Source: Oryzias latipes (taxonomy: Eukaryota > Chordata > Actinopteri > Beloniformes > Adrianichthyidae). Taken from it: a DNA stretch of 64,000 nt. Under the pieces are notes generated by a model. That model searched no databases. It had not been told where the DNA came from and worked only from the letters and a program-made list of their open reading frames with translations. The position numbers and the translations under genes were made by a program. The stretch spans positions 6,727,240-6,791,239 of the forward strand of contig NC_019859.2 in assembly GCF_002234675.1 (NCBI RefSeq). The letters run 5' to 3'. Shown here one piece after another: positions 38,701-45,255 of this stretch (the first letter of the stretch is position 1; each line of letters starts with the position of its first letter).

Positions 38701-41700
38701 ACACACTCGCGCACATACTGATGAAACGCGAGCACGTACAGTCTCGCGTGATGCCTGTGTGTGAGGCGGCCACTGCGTGTGAGAAGAATAGGGAAAGCCA
38801 CTGTGAGTGGCTAAAATGCGTGGAGGGGGAGGGGCCTAGAGATAATCGAGCACGCGTAAACATCTGTGGGAAGGAAACTGAGACAAATATCACAACCTGA
38901 TATGTGCGTCTAAACAAAGAGCAAGCAGACTATTGATTCGTTCTTCCGACCTGCGGCTAGTGTACCAGTGCCAGAGTGTACAGCAGGGGTCTCAAACTCG
39001 CGGCCCGCGGGCTATTTGCGGCCCCCAAGATGATATTTTGCGGTCCCCGCCTTAATATGAAGGTTTAATGTTACTGCAGCCCGCCAGTTTGTATGAATGA
39101 CACTTTTTCATCGTCGTGCACGGAGCTGACCAACCAATCACAGTGGGGTATATGACTCTTGGGGGCGTGACAATGACAGGGTTTGAAAGCAGGAAACCTG
39201 ACAGCCCCCTCCCTCCCCGGGCCACATTAAGAAGTTCCTTACTTTCCTTTTGAACGTATTTATTCGCTCGTAATTTTCTACATACATGCAGTCCGTGCTG
39301 AACTTTTCTCTGGGCCGCACAGACCCGGAGGAAGGTTTAGGTTTTGGTTACGGCGGCACATCAAACGGGTTACGGCAGCACACCGCTCCCGTCCCGCGGG
39401 AGTCGGGTCAGCTGAGGAGAATAAATGTCCCACACCTACATGCGTGACAGCTAACGGGGCTTGAACTTTAAACACGTGCGAGCAAAAACAACATTAGTTT
39501 TAGACACACTGAAAATACGTGGGGAAAATGCAACGATAGACGTGTTTGAGATGAACCAGCGCCTCGCCTGGATCGTTGGGGAGACCAGGCGGGGGGGCTG
39601 AGAGATGAAAGCGAATCTGCAGCAAGACTGAAGGACAACAGTTGGAGTTGTCCTTAACATTCAATTTAGTTTTAATATTATTCTCCCCCTTAGTATGATC
39701 TGTGTTATTATATATTTTATGATTATTTTAATGTTTTGTGATGTATGTAGCCTTTTTTAATGAATTGGTATTTTAAATTATTTTAATTAATCACTCCACT
39801 ACAAAAACCATCAGGACACATGTCCCATAATGCATTGTTTTGTAGTCTCTAGTTTCCAGCTGTGTCCGGGTAGGTTTGCCCCTTGCTCCCACCCCTTTCT
39901 CGCGATATTTTTGTGATGATTGACAGTTGATGTTGGAGCAAAAACAAAAATATACGTCACACACCAGGTGATCTGTGCAGCGTTGAGTCCACCTGGGTGA
40001 TCTCAAACACGCTTGTTGTGCATCTTGGCTGCACCTATTTGGTGTCACAAAGATAAATTTCCATCAGTTTTCTTTACTTATTTGTACTGTCATGACAGCG
40101 ATGGTGCTGTCAGTTTACCTTCTTGTTGCATCTTCAAAAGTGCAGAATAAAATGTGACACTGCATTTGAAACAGCACATTGTAATTTCTGCATCTATTAT
40201 TAAAGTATTTATTAGTAATACAGTGGAAATTAGTAGATTTGGTTAGAATGTTGATTTACGGTATGCGCCCCTAAATTTTCTGGTTGCGCCCCTAAATTTT
40301 TCAGTTAGGGGCCACTGTGCTCCTAGTGAAAAAAGTTAGTCTGGAGCCCTGAATTGTTTACATAATTATTCACTCCCTTTTTAAATTGAATGCTCTAATT
40401 CAATACAAATCCATCCAATTAAAGCCAATAGTCACAAAATTAGTGAAATGAAGATGAGTAGTATGGGTGTGTCCCGGGTGACCAAGTTATAAAACACCAG
40501 TCTATGAAGGGTCCAAGAGCTGGTGGAGTGGTATTCTTGGCTAGCATTTCACCATGAAGACAGAAACACACTTTAGACAGGGGATCGATACAAAAACACC
40601 TCCAAGGCATTGAACATCCACCGGAATTCAGTGAAATCAGTCATCCAGAGATGGAAGGAATATGGCACATGTGTGAATCTGCCTAGATCCGACCCCCTTC
40701 ATAAACTGAGTGACCCTGAAAGTAGGAGACTTGTGAGAGAAGCCACCAAGACGCCTACGACTACTTTGAAGGAGTTACAAGCTTCAGCTGCTGAGACGGG
40801 AGAGACTGTGCATGGAGCAACTGCTGCCCAGGTTCTTCACCAGTCAAAGCTTTATGGGAGAGTGGCAATAAGAAAGCCACTGTTGAAGAAGATACATATT
40901 AAAGCTCGACTAGAGTTTGCCAAAAGACGTGTGAAAGACTCCATGATCAAGTGGAAGAAGATTCTCTGGTCTGACGAGACCAAATTGAGCTTTCATCAAT
41001 CATACAAGACGATATGTTTGGTGGAAACCAAACACTGCACATCAACAAAACTACACCATATCCCACTGTGAAGCATGGTGGTGGCAGCATCATGTTAAGG
41101 GGATGTTTCTCGGCAGCAGGCCCTGGAAGACTTGTCAAGATAGAGGGATGAATGAATGCTGCAAAATACATGAAAATATAGGAGTAATATCTCTTTATTT
41201 ACCAGCAAGACAATGATCCAAATCATACTGCAAAAGCTACACAGGAATGGTTCAAAAAGAACCAGGTTAATGTCCTGGAGTGGCCGAGTCAAAGCCCAGA
41301 CCTAAATCTCATAGACAATTTGTGGCTGGACTTAAAAAAAAGCTGTTCGTGCCCGGTATCCACACAATCTGACAGAACTTGGGCAGAATTTCCAAAAATT
41401 ATATTTCATTTCATATTTTTGTTTCATTGACATTCCTTTGTAGAATTCTGTTTTCACATTGAACTTGAAGGTTTTTTCTCTCGTAAATTTTCGTGTGAGG
41501 AAAGATAGATTTTATTGACCACGAGTGATTTATGAAAGCCACAAAAGGGACAAACATCCAAGGGGGTGAATACTTTTGCAATCCACTGTATGCAACAACA
41601 GAAAAACAGCTAAAAATTAAATTAAGTTCAATGTAGTTGAAAAATATTAATATTAATATGAATTCAAATATTTATTTTTATTCAGACCCAAGATCAGGAA

Positions 41701-42754
41701 CTGGACGGAAATTAAAGTCCCTCTCCGATCATCTTCAGATCTATTGTAAAAACATTCCCAGCGGTCTTTTATTTACAATTATGCCGTTTTAGCCTAAATT
41801 AAAAAAAACAAAAACAATAAAATAATAATAAAAATAATAGGGTGAGCAATATCGGAGCTATCCAGCCGCACAGATGGCAGCTCAGACGAGAAAAACAAAG
41901 ACGTACATAGATCTGCTAGAGGATGCATCGGAATGGAGCAGAGCGGGGAGCTTGATGGAGCTTGATGGAATAAAGAAATCTCAGAAATGCAGTTCTAATC
42001 TTAAGATTCTTTAGAAAAGTCCTCCCTCATCAGAAAAATACCCAAAGAACATGTTAAAAACACCACAAAGAAGATTTTTACTGGAGTGGGTCTTTAGGAA
42101 AATGTGTCTCCTTCACTTGTGATCTGCATCTCCAAACAGCAGGCTAAGAGTTCAGTAGACAAGACTGGATTCATGCACTCAAAAAAATAAATGATTAATA
42201 AAAACATTTGAACTAAACTAATCTTAGAGGAGATGTGAAGACTTCCGATGATTTGGAGTTAAGCAGAAGGTGAGAAAAACACTAAAAAAATGTGCAAAAA
42301 TTCAGCAGAACCTCCAAAAAAGCGGAATGACTATAATAACCAACAAAAGCCCTAAACAAAGACCTTAATAGGTTTAAATATCAATTTAATTTACATGAGT
42401 GAATTTCCATAAGTGAGATCTGAAAACTGCTTTAAAGCATCTGGACTCAGATGTGGACCCTGACCAATAACTACTAGCCCCATCCCAATGATCAGATCAG
42501 CCCAAAACAAACTTAAGCAGCCCTGACAGGTGTGCAGGCTCACCTGTGTCCTGTCTGAACTGGTGCATAGACTGGAGGTCGATGATGTACGGCGAGAGCC
42601 GGTTGTCCACCTGGCCGAGGACCACGCTGCCTCCGCGGGGGTCGCTGCTCCGGATGGCCGCCTCTATCTGGTGGGAGACCGCGGGGCTGTAGGGCCGCCA
42701 CCGGCCGTGTTCGTTCAGCCATTCCCACACCACCACGGCGGAGGCAAGGAGCAT
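5639..42754 (-). CDS. dtx4: Deltex-4 E3 ubiquitin ligase (11 coding exons)
   Basis: Exons in coding order: 42754-42544, 25301-25087, 23904-23003, 7996-7935, 7850-7689, 7617-7556, 7472-7306, 6350-6197, 6117-6028, 5946-5848, 5770-5639. All junctions are GT-AG and phases agree, giving 751 codons. The start [17 protein letters not shown] and the [13 protein letters not shown] junction match vertebrate DTX4 rather than DTX1 as I recall them. Domains: two WWE modules (about 8-160) that in Deltex proteins bind Notch ankyrin repeats; a long Pro/Ser/Gly-rich linker; a C3HC4 RING from about residue 540 (DCTICME, CGHQYHF, CPTC); and the Deltex C-terminal domain, which in the family acts with the RING in ubiquitin transfer and ADP-ribose handling ([25 protein letters not shown]). 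It acts in cytoplasm and endosomes in Notch receptor turnover. Human DTX4 is about 619 residues; the extra length lies in exon 3. Confidence 0.93.
7306..7472 (-). CDS. dtx4: dtx4 RING-finger exon 7
   Basis: Encodes most of the RING: the DCTICME pair of cysteines, then the CGHQYHFQC cluster and [12 protein letters not shown]. The open frame runs past the donor at 7305, but true splicing to 6350 restores the family sequence GSLQCPTCK, whose two cysteines complete the zinc sites. The insert between the first and second Cys pairs (about [16 protein letters not shown]) is slightly different from mammalian DTX4. Confidence 0.92.
7556..7996 (-). CDS. dtx4: dtx4 exons 4, 5 and 6 (linker to RING)
   Basis: Three short exons (7996-7935, 7850-7689, 7617-7556) encode [41 protein letters not shown] plus a HPPPVSKSD segment, and [20 protein letters not shown]. 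These blocks are strongly conserved among Deltex-1 and Deltex-4 and lead directly into the RING. The introns between them are only 71-84 nt. Confidence 0.9.
7997..9313. other. dtx4 intron 3, 3' part
   Basis: Non-coding on both strands as far as I can see. It includes a copy of a small inverted-repeat element (listed separately, about 8540-9036). Confidence 0.6.
8540..9036 (+). repeat. Dispersed repeat family 1 (AAAGACCC ends), copy 1
   Basis: Shares long stretches with copies at 37305-37888, 28262-28703 and (reversed) 41714-42095: a GGCGGGC segment followed by GCTCCATTTTGACGTATCCA-type sequence, the GAGGGGCAGTAAGCTAG block, a CTGCCACTTTGCAGAAACC block, and a right end GATCGGAGCAGGTCTTT. No coding capacity; a non-autonomous element. 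The left end is diverged and unclear. Confidence 0.65.
9314..9404 (-). tRNA. tRNA-Tyr (GTA) with intron, in dtx4 intron 3
   Basis: Same mature sequence as the copy at 764-851 but with a different and slightly longer intron (about 18 nt) just after the anticodon. Acceptor stem, D arm and T arm are intact. A TTTT run lies just downstream on the minus strand. It is on the same strand as dtx4, inside the 15 kb third intron, and should be transcribed independently by polymerase III from its internal boxes. Confidence 0.95.
9405..13757. other. dtx4 intron 3, unique-looking non-coding stretch
   Basis: Over 4 kb with no convincing gene, tRNA or transposon on either strand. Short open frames look random. 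Base composition is ordinary for a teleost intron. Confidence 0.55.
14014..15759 (-). CDS. L2-type LINE ORF2, reverse transcriptase part
   Basis: 581 open codons with all core RT motifs: [46 protein letters not shown], and the catalytic FYADDTQLY. The thumb/C-terminal region ([35 protein letters not shown]) is typical of L2/CR1 LINEs. It is one base out of frame with the endonuclease upstream. No RNase H is seen, as expected for this clade. Confidence 0.9.
   Translation of the reverse strand: MKPPHTSNLPTSPVICEQFANHFINKISNIRSQISITKSLSPPFLPTPPARPTVIFEDFQAISPNTLSEIVYKMKPCHCSLDIMPVRFFKEIYGSVSSHILFLMNTSLSTGTVPDDFKAAMIQPLLKKPSLDPSCFEHYRPISKLPFLAKILEKLVAEQVISFLNKNKLFETLQSGFKANHSTETALLRVMNDLLMAADSGKISILVLLDLSAAFDTVDHSILLQRLKSWVGFSGTVFNWFYSYLSDRFFNVFIGNSCSSKVKMTCGVPQGSVLGPLLFSIYMLPLGEIIRQHNLNFHFYADDTQLYLSFKPGDLGLLNNLNSCIADIKTWMAQNFLQLNMDKTDVIIFGSVEARHGVASKLESLSNNVSSSCRNLGVIFDTDLNLETHVKSVVKSCFWQLHRLYRITPFLSKKSLEMVIHAFIFSRLDYCNALYTCLSQQSVYQLQLVQNAAARLITGTRMRDHITPVLASLHWLPVRFRIDFKILLIAFKALCGLAPKYIADLLTPYVPGRNLRSLAKGLLTIPQSRLKTRGDRAFAVRAPTLWNSLPEEIRLAGSLPVFKSLLKTYLFRCAFNDFIGS
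15740..17017 (-). CDS. L2-type LINE ORF2, endonuclease part
   Basis: APE-like endonuclease motifs in order: [53 protein letters not shown], and SDHKCILF at the C-terminal catalytic His. It nicks target DNA to prime reverse transcription. The frame ends at a TAG near 15740, where a one-base slip separates it from the RT frame. The open frame overlaps the RT frame by 20 bases. Confidence 0.88.
   Translation of the reverse strand: MLVYNCSAQSKPICNITVLYNKRIHPLNSSYNQLKNHYPLKYRRSRNPHNMITINPSSNPASYLTNFGLLNIRSLANKSFTCQDFITSNKLDFLMLTESWLRDGDCVPLIESSPPNFSFFTKPRPSGRGGGLAILYNNNFNCTSATFGDFKSFESLYFYITGLSKVLCILIYRPPKSTSGFIEEFAELLSLVMPTHDKVIIAGDFNIHVCCPDNLLAREFLNIIDSFNLDRAITGSTHIKGHTLDIILTCGISVPNVSCMDFIMSDHKCILFSPELNGNPPESKANFMYSRVFNSSTAANFGNIFSAPLVLNSDANSILSNFNSATARILDQIAPFRLRKVQNKNMPWMTDSIRNSKRICRRAERKWKASKSSVDLETLKNHMNNFNRQMKKARSDYFSQLINTNRNNPRVLFKVINQLSEAPTY
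17159..18457 (-). CDS. L2-type LINE ORF1 with SGNH esterase domain
   Basis: 432 codons from ATG at 18457. Residues about 20-70 form a charged heptad-like coiled coil ([19 protein letters not shown]). A low-complexity Ser/Pro/Arg linker follows. The C-terminal third is an SGNH hydrolase-like fold: the GDS block in [14 protein letters not shown], the GCND block in [13 protein letters not shown], and the DGTHPN block holding the catalytic Asp/His. Such esterase ORF1 proteins are known in CR1/L2-type LINEs and are thought to bind the element RNA. All three signature blocks are present. Confidence 0.85.
   Translation of the reverse strand: MAAATLNRSVHSPGFEVNSNMLLKANKKIANLLEDIRRLSEELRQKDSLLQNYMDLAGSQSQRLATLNQTLQDTLPWNPEKPASCSTPNAGSTWSEVVVRGYQKGPSRSLSTQAPGLNLVNRFAALADDNQAGESPQRPPLNPKLSAVTHEAEPSATPQNMDPNSSASVIPRRPGVERQIKMDTEINISRKSPVISHRSSTSSSRRRILMKNAVLRRRPGGLPSLDSQRSISPTEQKHKKEASPVQPGGVDSANSEPHMPPPRPLFAPTTLIVGDSIIRHVRFFNAVTRCFPGSTVRDILERLPGILKSLPTTVFRLIVHVGCNDTSRRESEKTKADFMDLINFLKNCGKTVLISGPLPGLSRSTERFSRLLGMNTWLQAACLTQKCCFIDNFNLFWNRTSFYCLDGTHPNRMGSSILSANIRYAVQTIPRD
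18458..18517. repeat. Paired inverted repeats at the LINE 5' end
   Basis: Two hairpin-capable repeats lie just upstream of the LINE ORF1 start: 12-base arms at 18458-18469 and 18483-18494 (GACAGTCAGTCA with its complement), and 9-base arms CATGTAATG / CATTACATG at 18499-18507 and 18509-18517. Confidence 0.8.
18521..20611. other. dtx4 intron 3, middle part
   Basis: No gene seen. Contains a (GT)n microsatellite at 19401-19424 and a short C run at about 19231-19240. The open frames here are low-complexity and unrelated to known families. Confidence 0.5.
20612..20910 (+). repeat. Dispersed repeat family 2 (TAAAGGGCCTA start), copy 1
   Basis: Starts TAAAGGGCCTACATCATTCT and continues with TGATCCATTTACGCATTTCT, CTGCGCTCTGAGCACCA, a TTGTGACATCACAAA block, and an AGCTCCGCCCC block. 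The same order occurs at 30827-31170, and its start recurs at 56817. Non-coding; probably a non-autonomous DNA element. Superfamily not assigned. Confidence 0.65.
20911..23002. other. dtx4 intron 3, 5' part
   Basis: No supported gene or RNA. AT-rich, with short TATA repeats near 22300. Confidence 0.5.
23003..23904 (-). CDS. dtx4: dtx4 exon 3 (long Pro/Ser/Gly-rich linker)
   Basis: 902 nt, from [16 protein letters not shown] to [12 protein letters not shown]. It completes the second WWE module at its start, then holds [15 protein letters not shown] (a conserved Cys cluster of Deltex-1/4), an [11 protein letters not shown] segment, and a proline-rich tract ([13 protein letters not shown] and PPSIPPKL) that could bind SH3 domains. 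It is much longer than the corresponding mammalian exon and carries a Gly-rich insert ([21 protein letters not shown]). Acceptor TTTTCAG and donor GG/GTGAGT are strong. Confidence 0.92.
23905..25086 (-). other. dtx4 intron 2
   Basis: 1.18 kb between exons 3 and 2, AT-rich, no embedded gene or clear repeat. Confidence 0.75.
25087..25301 (-). CDS. dtx4: dtx4 exon 2 (second WWE module)
   Basis: 215 nt, encoding [19 protein letters not shown], then [19 protein letters not shown] and [17 protein letters not shown]. The WEWE and PYD residues are the WWE signature. Splice sites TTTCAG/GT and CAG/GTGAGT. Confidence 0.93.
25302..27060. other. dtx4 intron 1, proximal part
   Basis: No recognisable gene. 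A (TG)n tract lies at about 26874-26899. Short frames at 25510-26230 look random. Confidence 0.5.
27181..28094 (-). mobile_element. L2-type LINE, 3' part (degraded)
   Basis: Minus-strand 3' end of an L2-type LINE with an (ATT)n tail at 27181-27196. It encodes pieces of the RT C-terminus in two frames: [51 protein letters not shown], then [28 protein letters not shown] and [18 protein letters not shown] frame change lies near 27780-27830. Distinct in sequence from the LINE at 13758-18520. Confidence 0.8.
28098..28260 (+). mobile_element. L2 RT segment in inverted orientation
   Basis: The plus strand encodes [17 protein letters not shown] and then [16 protein letters not shown], the RT catalytic motif and the block that directly precedes [10 protein letters not shown] in this family. 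It abuts the minus-strand 3' part head to head, as expected for a 5' inversion made during LINE insertion (twin priming). Confidence 0.75.
28704..29066. other. dtx4 intron 1, short non-coding gap
   Basis: AT-rich spacer between two elements. Nothing supported. Confidence 0.5.
29067..30705. mobile_element. DNA transposon with GTACCGTAA inverted termini
   Basis: Left end GTACCGTAAATTCCGGACTA; right end, reverse-complemented, GTACCGTAATTACCGGACTA. The second internal block, GCCGC-rich, also mirrors. The core at 29530-30200 is unusually GC-rich, with a short tandem (CGCGCCTCAGCGCGATA-type) at about 29697-29757. No transposase frame is evident; non-autonomous. A segment near 30110-30225 is shared with the element at 52542-53667. 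Superfamily not resolved because no clear target duplication beyond TA or GTAC is visible. Confidence 0.6.
30827..31170 (+). repeat. Dispersed repeat family 2, copy 2
   Basis: TTAAAGGGCCTATACCATAC start, then the blocks GATCCGTTCATATATTTCTG, CTGCGCTCTGAGCACCAG, CAGCTCCGCCCC and ACATCCATCTTTGCAAA, in the order seen at 20612-20910 and 56817-57145. Confidence 0.65.
31258..31335 (+). repeat. Short dispersed repeat (GAGCTGGGCGATATGG)
   Basis: A stretch beginning AGAGCTGGGCGATATGGACA. Related sequence occurs at about 37093-37160 (plus) and 60895-60935 (minus). Only the terminus is recognisable; class not assigned. Confidence 0.4.
31336..35231. other. dtx4 intron 1, central part
   Basis: No gene seen. 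Holds a partial family 1 copy at about 32069-32240 (AAAGGCCCACTCTGAGGAAA), a 23-base C run at 33960-33982 and many AT-rich stretches. Confidence 0.5.
33960..33982. repeat. Poly-C run
   Basis: Twenty-three consecutive C residues on the plus strand, prone to length error in sequencing. Confidence 0.9.
35232..35285 (+). repeat. Short teleost dispersed repeat fragment
   Basis: The stretch TCTCTTTCGGCTTTTCCCAT followed by CAGGGGTCGCCACAGCGAA is a familiar fish repeat; a diverged fragment also lies at 695-722. Truncated. Confidence 0.5.
35465..35846 (-). repeat. tRNA-derived SINE
   Basis: Read on the minus strand it opens with a tRNA-like head: GGCTGCACGGTGGCGCAGTG, GGGTAGCGC (A box) and CCCGGTTCAAGT (B box). 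The body follows with GTGTGGAGTTTGCATGTTG, GTGTATGCGTGGGTTCTC, AATTGTCCATAGGTGTGAG and CCTGTCCAGGGTGTCCC. This body is very common in teleost genomes. A truncated copy lies at 45256-45430. Confidence 0.75.
35847..37304. other. dtx4 intron 1, distal part A
   Basis: No gene. Contains a (TG)n tract at about 36067-36098 and a LINE-like 3' tail at about 36190-36280 (AAACAAATAAATTGAAATTG with TTGAAA repeats). The frame at 36651-37079 looks random. Confidence 0.5.
37305..37888 (+). repeat. Family 1 repeat, complete copy with inverted ends
   Basis: Left end AAAGACCCTTTCGGAT and right end ATTGGAACGGGTCTTT are inverted complements with a few mismatches, so this is a small terminal-inverted-repeat element of about 584 bp without coding capacity. 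It is the most complete of the copies at 8540, 27061/28262, 32069 and 41714. Confidence 0.7.
38493..40351. mobile_element. hAT-type element nested in Tc1
   Basis: Perfect 14-base inverted ends CAGGGCTCCAGACT / AGTCTGGAGCCCTG, flanked by AATTG on both sides (38488-38492, 40352-40356). The CAGGG start is typical of hAT elements; a 5-base duplication would fit the hAT5 group rather than the usual 8 bases. Subterminal sequence has repeated GCGACCA and GCGCCCCTAAATTTT units. No intact transposase. A second hAT-like terminus lies inside at 38981. Confidence 0.7.
38981..39060 (+). mobile_element. Second hAT-like terminus
   Basis: CAGCAGGGGTCTCAAACTCG followed by CGGCCCGCGGGC is a well-known type of hAT end in vertebrates. 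I could not find its partner, so the extent of this inner element is unknown. Confidence 0.5.
40610..41071 (+). pseudogene. Tc1 transposase remnant
   Basis: The frame encodes [16 protein letters not shown] (helix-turn-helix DNA-binding part), [19 protein letters not shown], and [20 protein letters not shown] followed by SDETKLSFH, the start of the DDE catalytic region. Sequence downstream to about 41390 continues in other frames with recognisable pieces ([11 protein letters not shown]-like at about 41205, then [15 protein letters not shown]-like at about 41280). At least two frame changes; inactive. Confidence 0.8.
41714..42095 (-). repeat. Family 1 repeat, reversed copy
   Basis: On the minus strand it begins AAAGACCCACTCCAGTAAAA and continues with TTTTTAACATGTTCTTTGGG, GATGCATCC and GATCGGAGAGGGACTTT at the end. 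The interior is shortened relative to 37305-37888. Confidence 0.65.
42096..42543. other. dtx4 intron 1, 5' end
   Basis: Non-coding. Nothing recognised apart from the exon 1 donor at 42543-42542. Confidence 0.6.
42544..42754 (-). CDS. dtx4: dtx4 exon 1 (start codon, first WWE module)
   Basis: ATG at 42754-42752. Encodes [19 protein letters not shown], then [20 protein letters not shown] and [16 protein letters not shown] and YIIDLQ are WWE signature residues. A polypyrimidine tract and CCAG at 42771-42780 suggest the start codon lies 17 bases inside an exon with an upstream non-coding exon. Donor ACAG/GTGAGC. Confidence 0.95.
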
Positions 42755-42770
42755 GTTGTTACTGCTGGCC

Positions 42771-43760
42771 CTGGAGGGGGAAAAGTAACAAAAATGAGGG
42801 AATTATGAGCAGGAGGCTGAACCGACCGAGCCGGGATGAGGTGGGGGACCGGCGCATCTGCTAGCTTACCCAGGCTGATTTAAGCTAGCGACACAGCGAG
42901 CTTTTCAAATTTATTTACGCTAATAATCTGCTTCTGTTTTTTTTTTTACAAATATTTTACCTAAAAAGATTCACAATGGCCGCATGTGTATCAATAGCTA
43001 CCCCAAAGCCGTTTTCTTACATGGAGCCGCAGAGAGGCTAACGCCGGGAAGAAGCGACGCATTCCTCCGCGAAGGTCAGAGCTCCGTGCATCGCTGCCAG
43101 GCGAAGAAAATCGCGGTCCTCGCCTAACTCCCGTCGATAAACCTCCGTAATATGAGGTTTAAAAGAGTCCGGAAAGACTCCGACAACAAAGCGGCCTGCT
43201 GACTGGTTCTCTATCCAGACGACAGCCTCTCCTCACGGCCTTTTTTCGGAGGAAAAAAAAGAAGAAACAATTTCTTAGCCGTCAGATGCCGCCGTAGTTT
43301 AATTAGCAGTCCGAGCCCGAACGGAACCAGCCTCGGAAGGTGTTTTTGATGTCCGGTGTGGAGTTTGGGGCGAAGCAAACAGACATGTAGACAAAATAGA
43401 AGCTCCAAACAGCGCAAACTCAGTGAGAAGCGGCTCCTTCATCAACCCTGAACAGGCTCTACTGGTCCGGGCTTTGTTCCGCCGCGTCTGTTACGGGATC
43501 GGGACTGTGACTCTCCGTGATTTGTCGCGCAAATCTGCGTGTTTGAGGCAGCGTAGAGGTTCCCCGCATCGCCGCCGCAGCAGCAGGTCTGCACGCAGTT
43601 TTTATCCACATTCCCACTTCTGCATCTCTGGACTACAAGAAATAAGGAAATCACTCACCTGTTGATGTGATCTTCCTCCCCCTGGTCTCAAACTTCTGCA
43701 GCAAACTTGGACGAAGCTCTTCATGAAATAAACTCACCCCTTGGGGTCTACAACGGTTCC
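42771..43760 (-). promoter_or_regulatory. dtx4: dtx4 5' region: probable non-coding exon and promoter
   Basis: A consensus donor on the minus strand, CAACAG/GTGAGT, lies at about 43661-43656 and could join to the acceptor at 42771. The non-coding first exon would then be about 43661-43740. An alternative donor CTGG/GTAAGC lies near 42867. Sequence from about 43030 to 43600 is richer in CpG than its surroundings, as promoter regions often are. The start of transcription is not determinable here. Confidence 0.4.
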
Positions 43761-44455
43761 CATTTCTCTCTCCCCTAGAACTTCAATTTTTCTTCTATTG
43801 AAAATCGATTCAAAATAGTTATCTTAAATTGTTAGAAGAGGCAGAAATTGTGCGTCCATTTTTGAGCAGACGTTTTCCTACGGTTCCAACTTCATTTCAT
43901 TGTGGGAAACGCTCAAGCGCGAGGACACACGGGGGACGAGCACAGCGCCCCCACCCACCTCCCCACAGCTCCAACAGCTCACCACGCCTTGAAATCCTGC
44001 TGGAGGTGGAGGTCAGGCAGCAACAACAATGACAGGAGCTCATCAAACAACACTGCCATCGTGTAAAAACGTCTACGACTCAAGCCAATGCAAAATAACT
44101 AGGTTTTCAATATCCGAGTGGTTTTACTATGCTACTAAAGTCAGAACGCATGGTTTCTGTTTACTGCGCTGAAATCTTTTCGTTGGATTTGCAGATGATA
44201 GCGTTCAGGGAGAAAGTGGTCAAATGTTGCCACCTAGTGGACATTCTGACACCTGTTTAGGCCATGCATCCATTTTAATTTAGAACTATTACGAACTAGA
44301 CTACATGACGATATTTGTGTATGGAATATATGCCACCCCCGTCAAATTTAATCAAGCGACCAAACACATTACCTATTACAAAGACGAATGTAGCTCTCCC
44401 GGGTGATATGGTGATATGTTTTTATATCGACAGTGGTGTACTACAGGTACAGCCT
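43761..44455. other. Intergenic between dtx4 5' end and tRNA-Thr
   Basis: No gene seen. May hold dtx4 promoter elements. Confidence 0.45.
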
Positions 44456-44528
44456 GGCTCCATAGCTCAGGGGTTAGAGCACTGGTCTTGTAAACCAGGG
44501 GTCGCGAGTTCAAATCTCGCTGGGGCCT
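44456..44528 (+). tRNA. tRNA-Thr (TGT)
   Basis: 73 nt, no intron. Acceptor stem GGCTCCA/TGGGGCC (one G-U pair), D arm TAGCTCAGGGGTTAGAGCA, anticodon stem CTGGT/ACCAG with loop CTTGTAA (anticodon TGT), T arm CGCGAGTTCAAATCTCGC. All arms pair. A T-run 6 bases past the end is the polymerase III terminator. Confidence 0.96.
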
Positions 44529-44577
44529 AGAACTTTTTTCAAGTTTTATGGGGCCTAGAACTTTTTTCAAGTTTTAT
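44522..44577 (+). repeat. Tandem duplication of tRNA-Thr 3' end and terminator
   Basis: Two identical, directly adjacent 28-base units (44522-44549 and 44550-44577). Each has the last 7 bases of the tRNA, a short spacer and a TTTTTT terminator. Confidence 0.95.
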
Positions 44578-45255
44578 TAACCATATTGTGCGTGCACATA
44601 CATTTTTTTAAACCTGTTGATGACGTCCTTTGGAAACTATATTTGGACAGATAAAAATACTCCAATTGCATTCTTCTAAAGTAATCAATGACATTTGTAA
44701 TCACGTTCTTAGCATTAAATATGATATCAAATACCAGTTATCATGCATCCATAGCCCATCCGAAAATTTTGTCTTTTACTTTATTTTATTTTTTTATTAC
44801 GTTTAACATATGTCATGTCGTAATAGTGTATATAGGTGTAGATTCTTCTTGTTGTTACATGTTATTACTTTTGCATTGTTGCACATTTTTAAACACCCTT
44901 TCATTCTTTTTGAACATTGCTGTTGTTCTTCTGGTTTCTCTATTTTGCACTGAACTCCTGTAACAATTGAATTACCCCAACGTGGGATCAAGAATATCTA
45001 TATCTCTATCTCTAAATATTGTAACTATGTTCTGCCTCTTGTATTCAGTCAGTAATATTGAATTCTATCCGGTAAATGTACTTTTATATTCCAAGCCTGA
45101 ATTGAATATTGAATGGTCATTTGCAAAAATATTGAAATTGGATGATCAAATTGCAATTTGAATTCTCAGTTAAGAATTGCATATTACTTGAAATTATGAA
45201 TCAAAGAAGAAGAAAAAACACCACCATCACCTCTTGCCAAACGATTTTCAAATTA
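44578..45255. other. Intergenic, with a LINE-like 3' tail
   Basis: No gene. About 44900-45015 (CAATTGAATTACCCCAACGT, GGGATCAAGAATATCTATAT) resembles the 3' ends of fish LINEs that finish in short tetranucleotide repeats. Confidence 0.4.

Larger units (their letters stand above)
38301..41588 (+). mobile_element. Tc1/mariner transposon interrupted by other DNA
   Basis: Left end CAGTGCCTTGCAAAAGTAT and right end ATACTTTTGCAATCCACTG are inverted repeats, each flanked by TA (38299-38300 and 41589-41590), the Tc1 target site. The transposase remnant lies at 40610-41390. A hAT-type element (38493-40351) splits it. Without that insert the copy would be about 1.4 kb, close to a normal Tc1 element. 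An 18-base C run follows the left end. Confidence 0.85.

Noticed and set aside
42530-42808. Plus-strand frame over dtx4 exon 1
   Set aside because: Antisense of the WWE exon.
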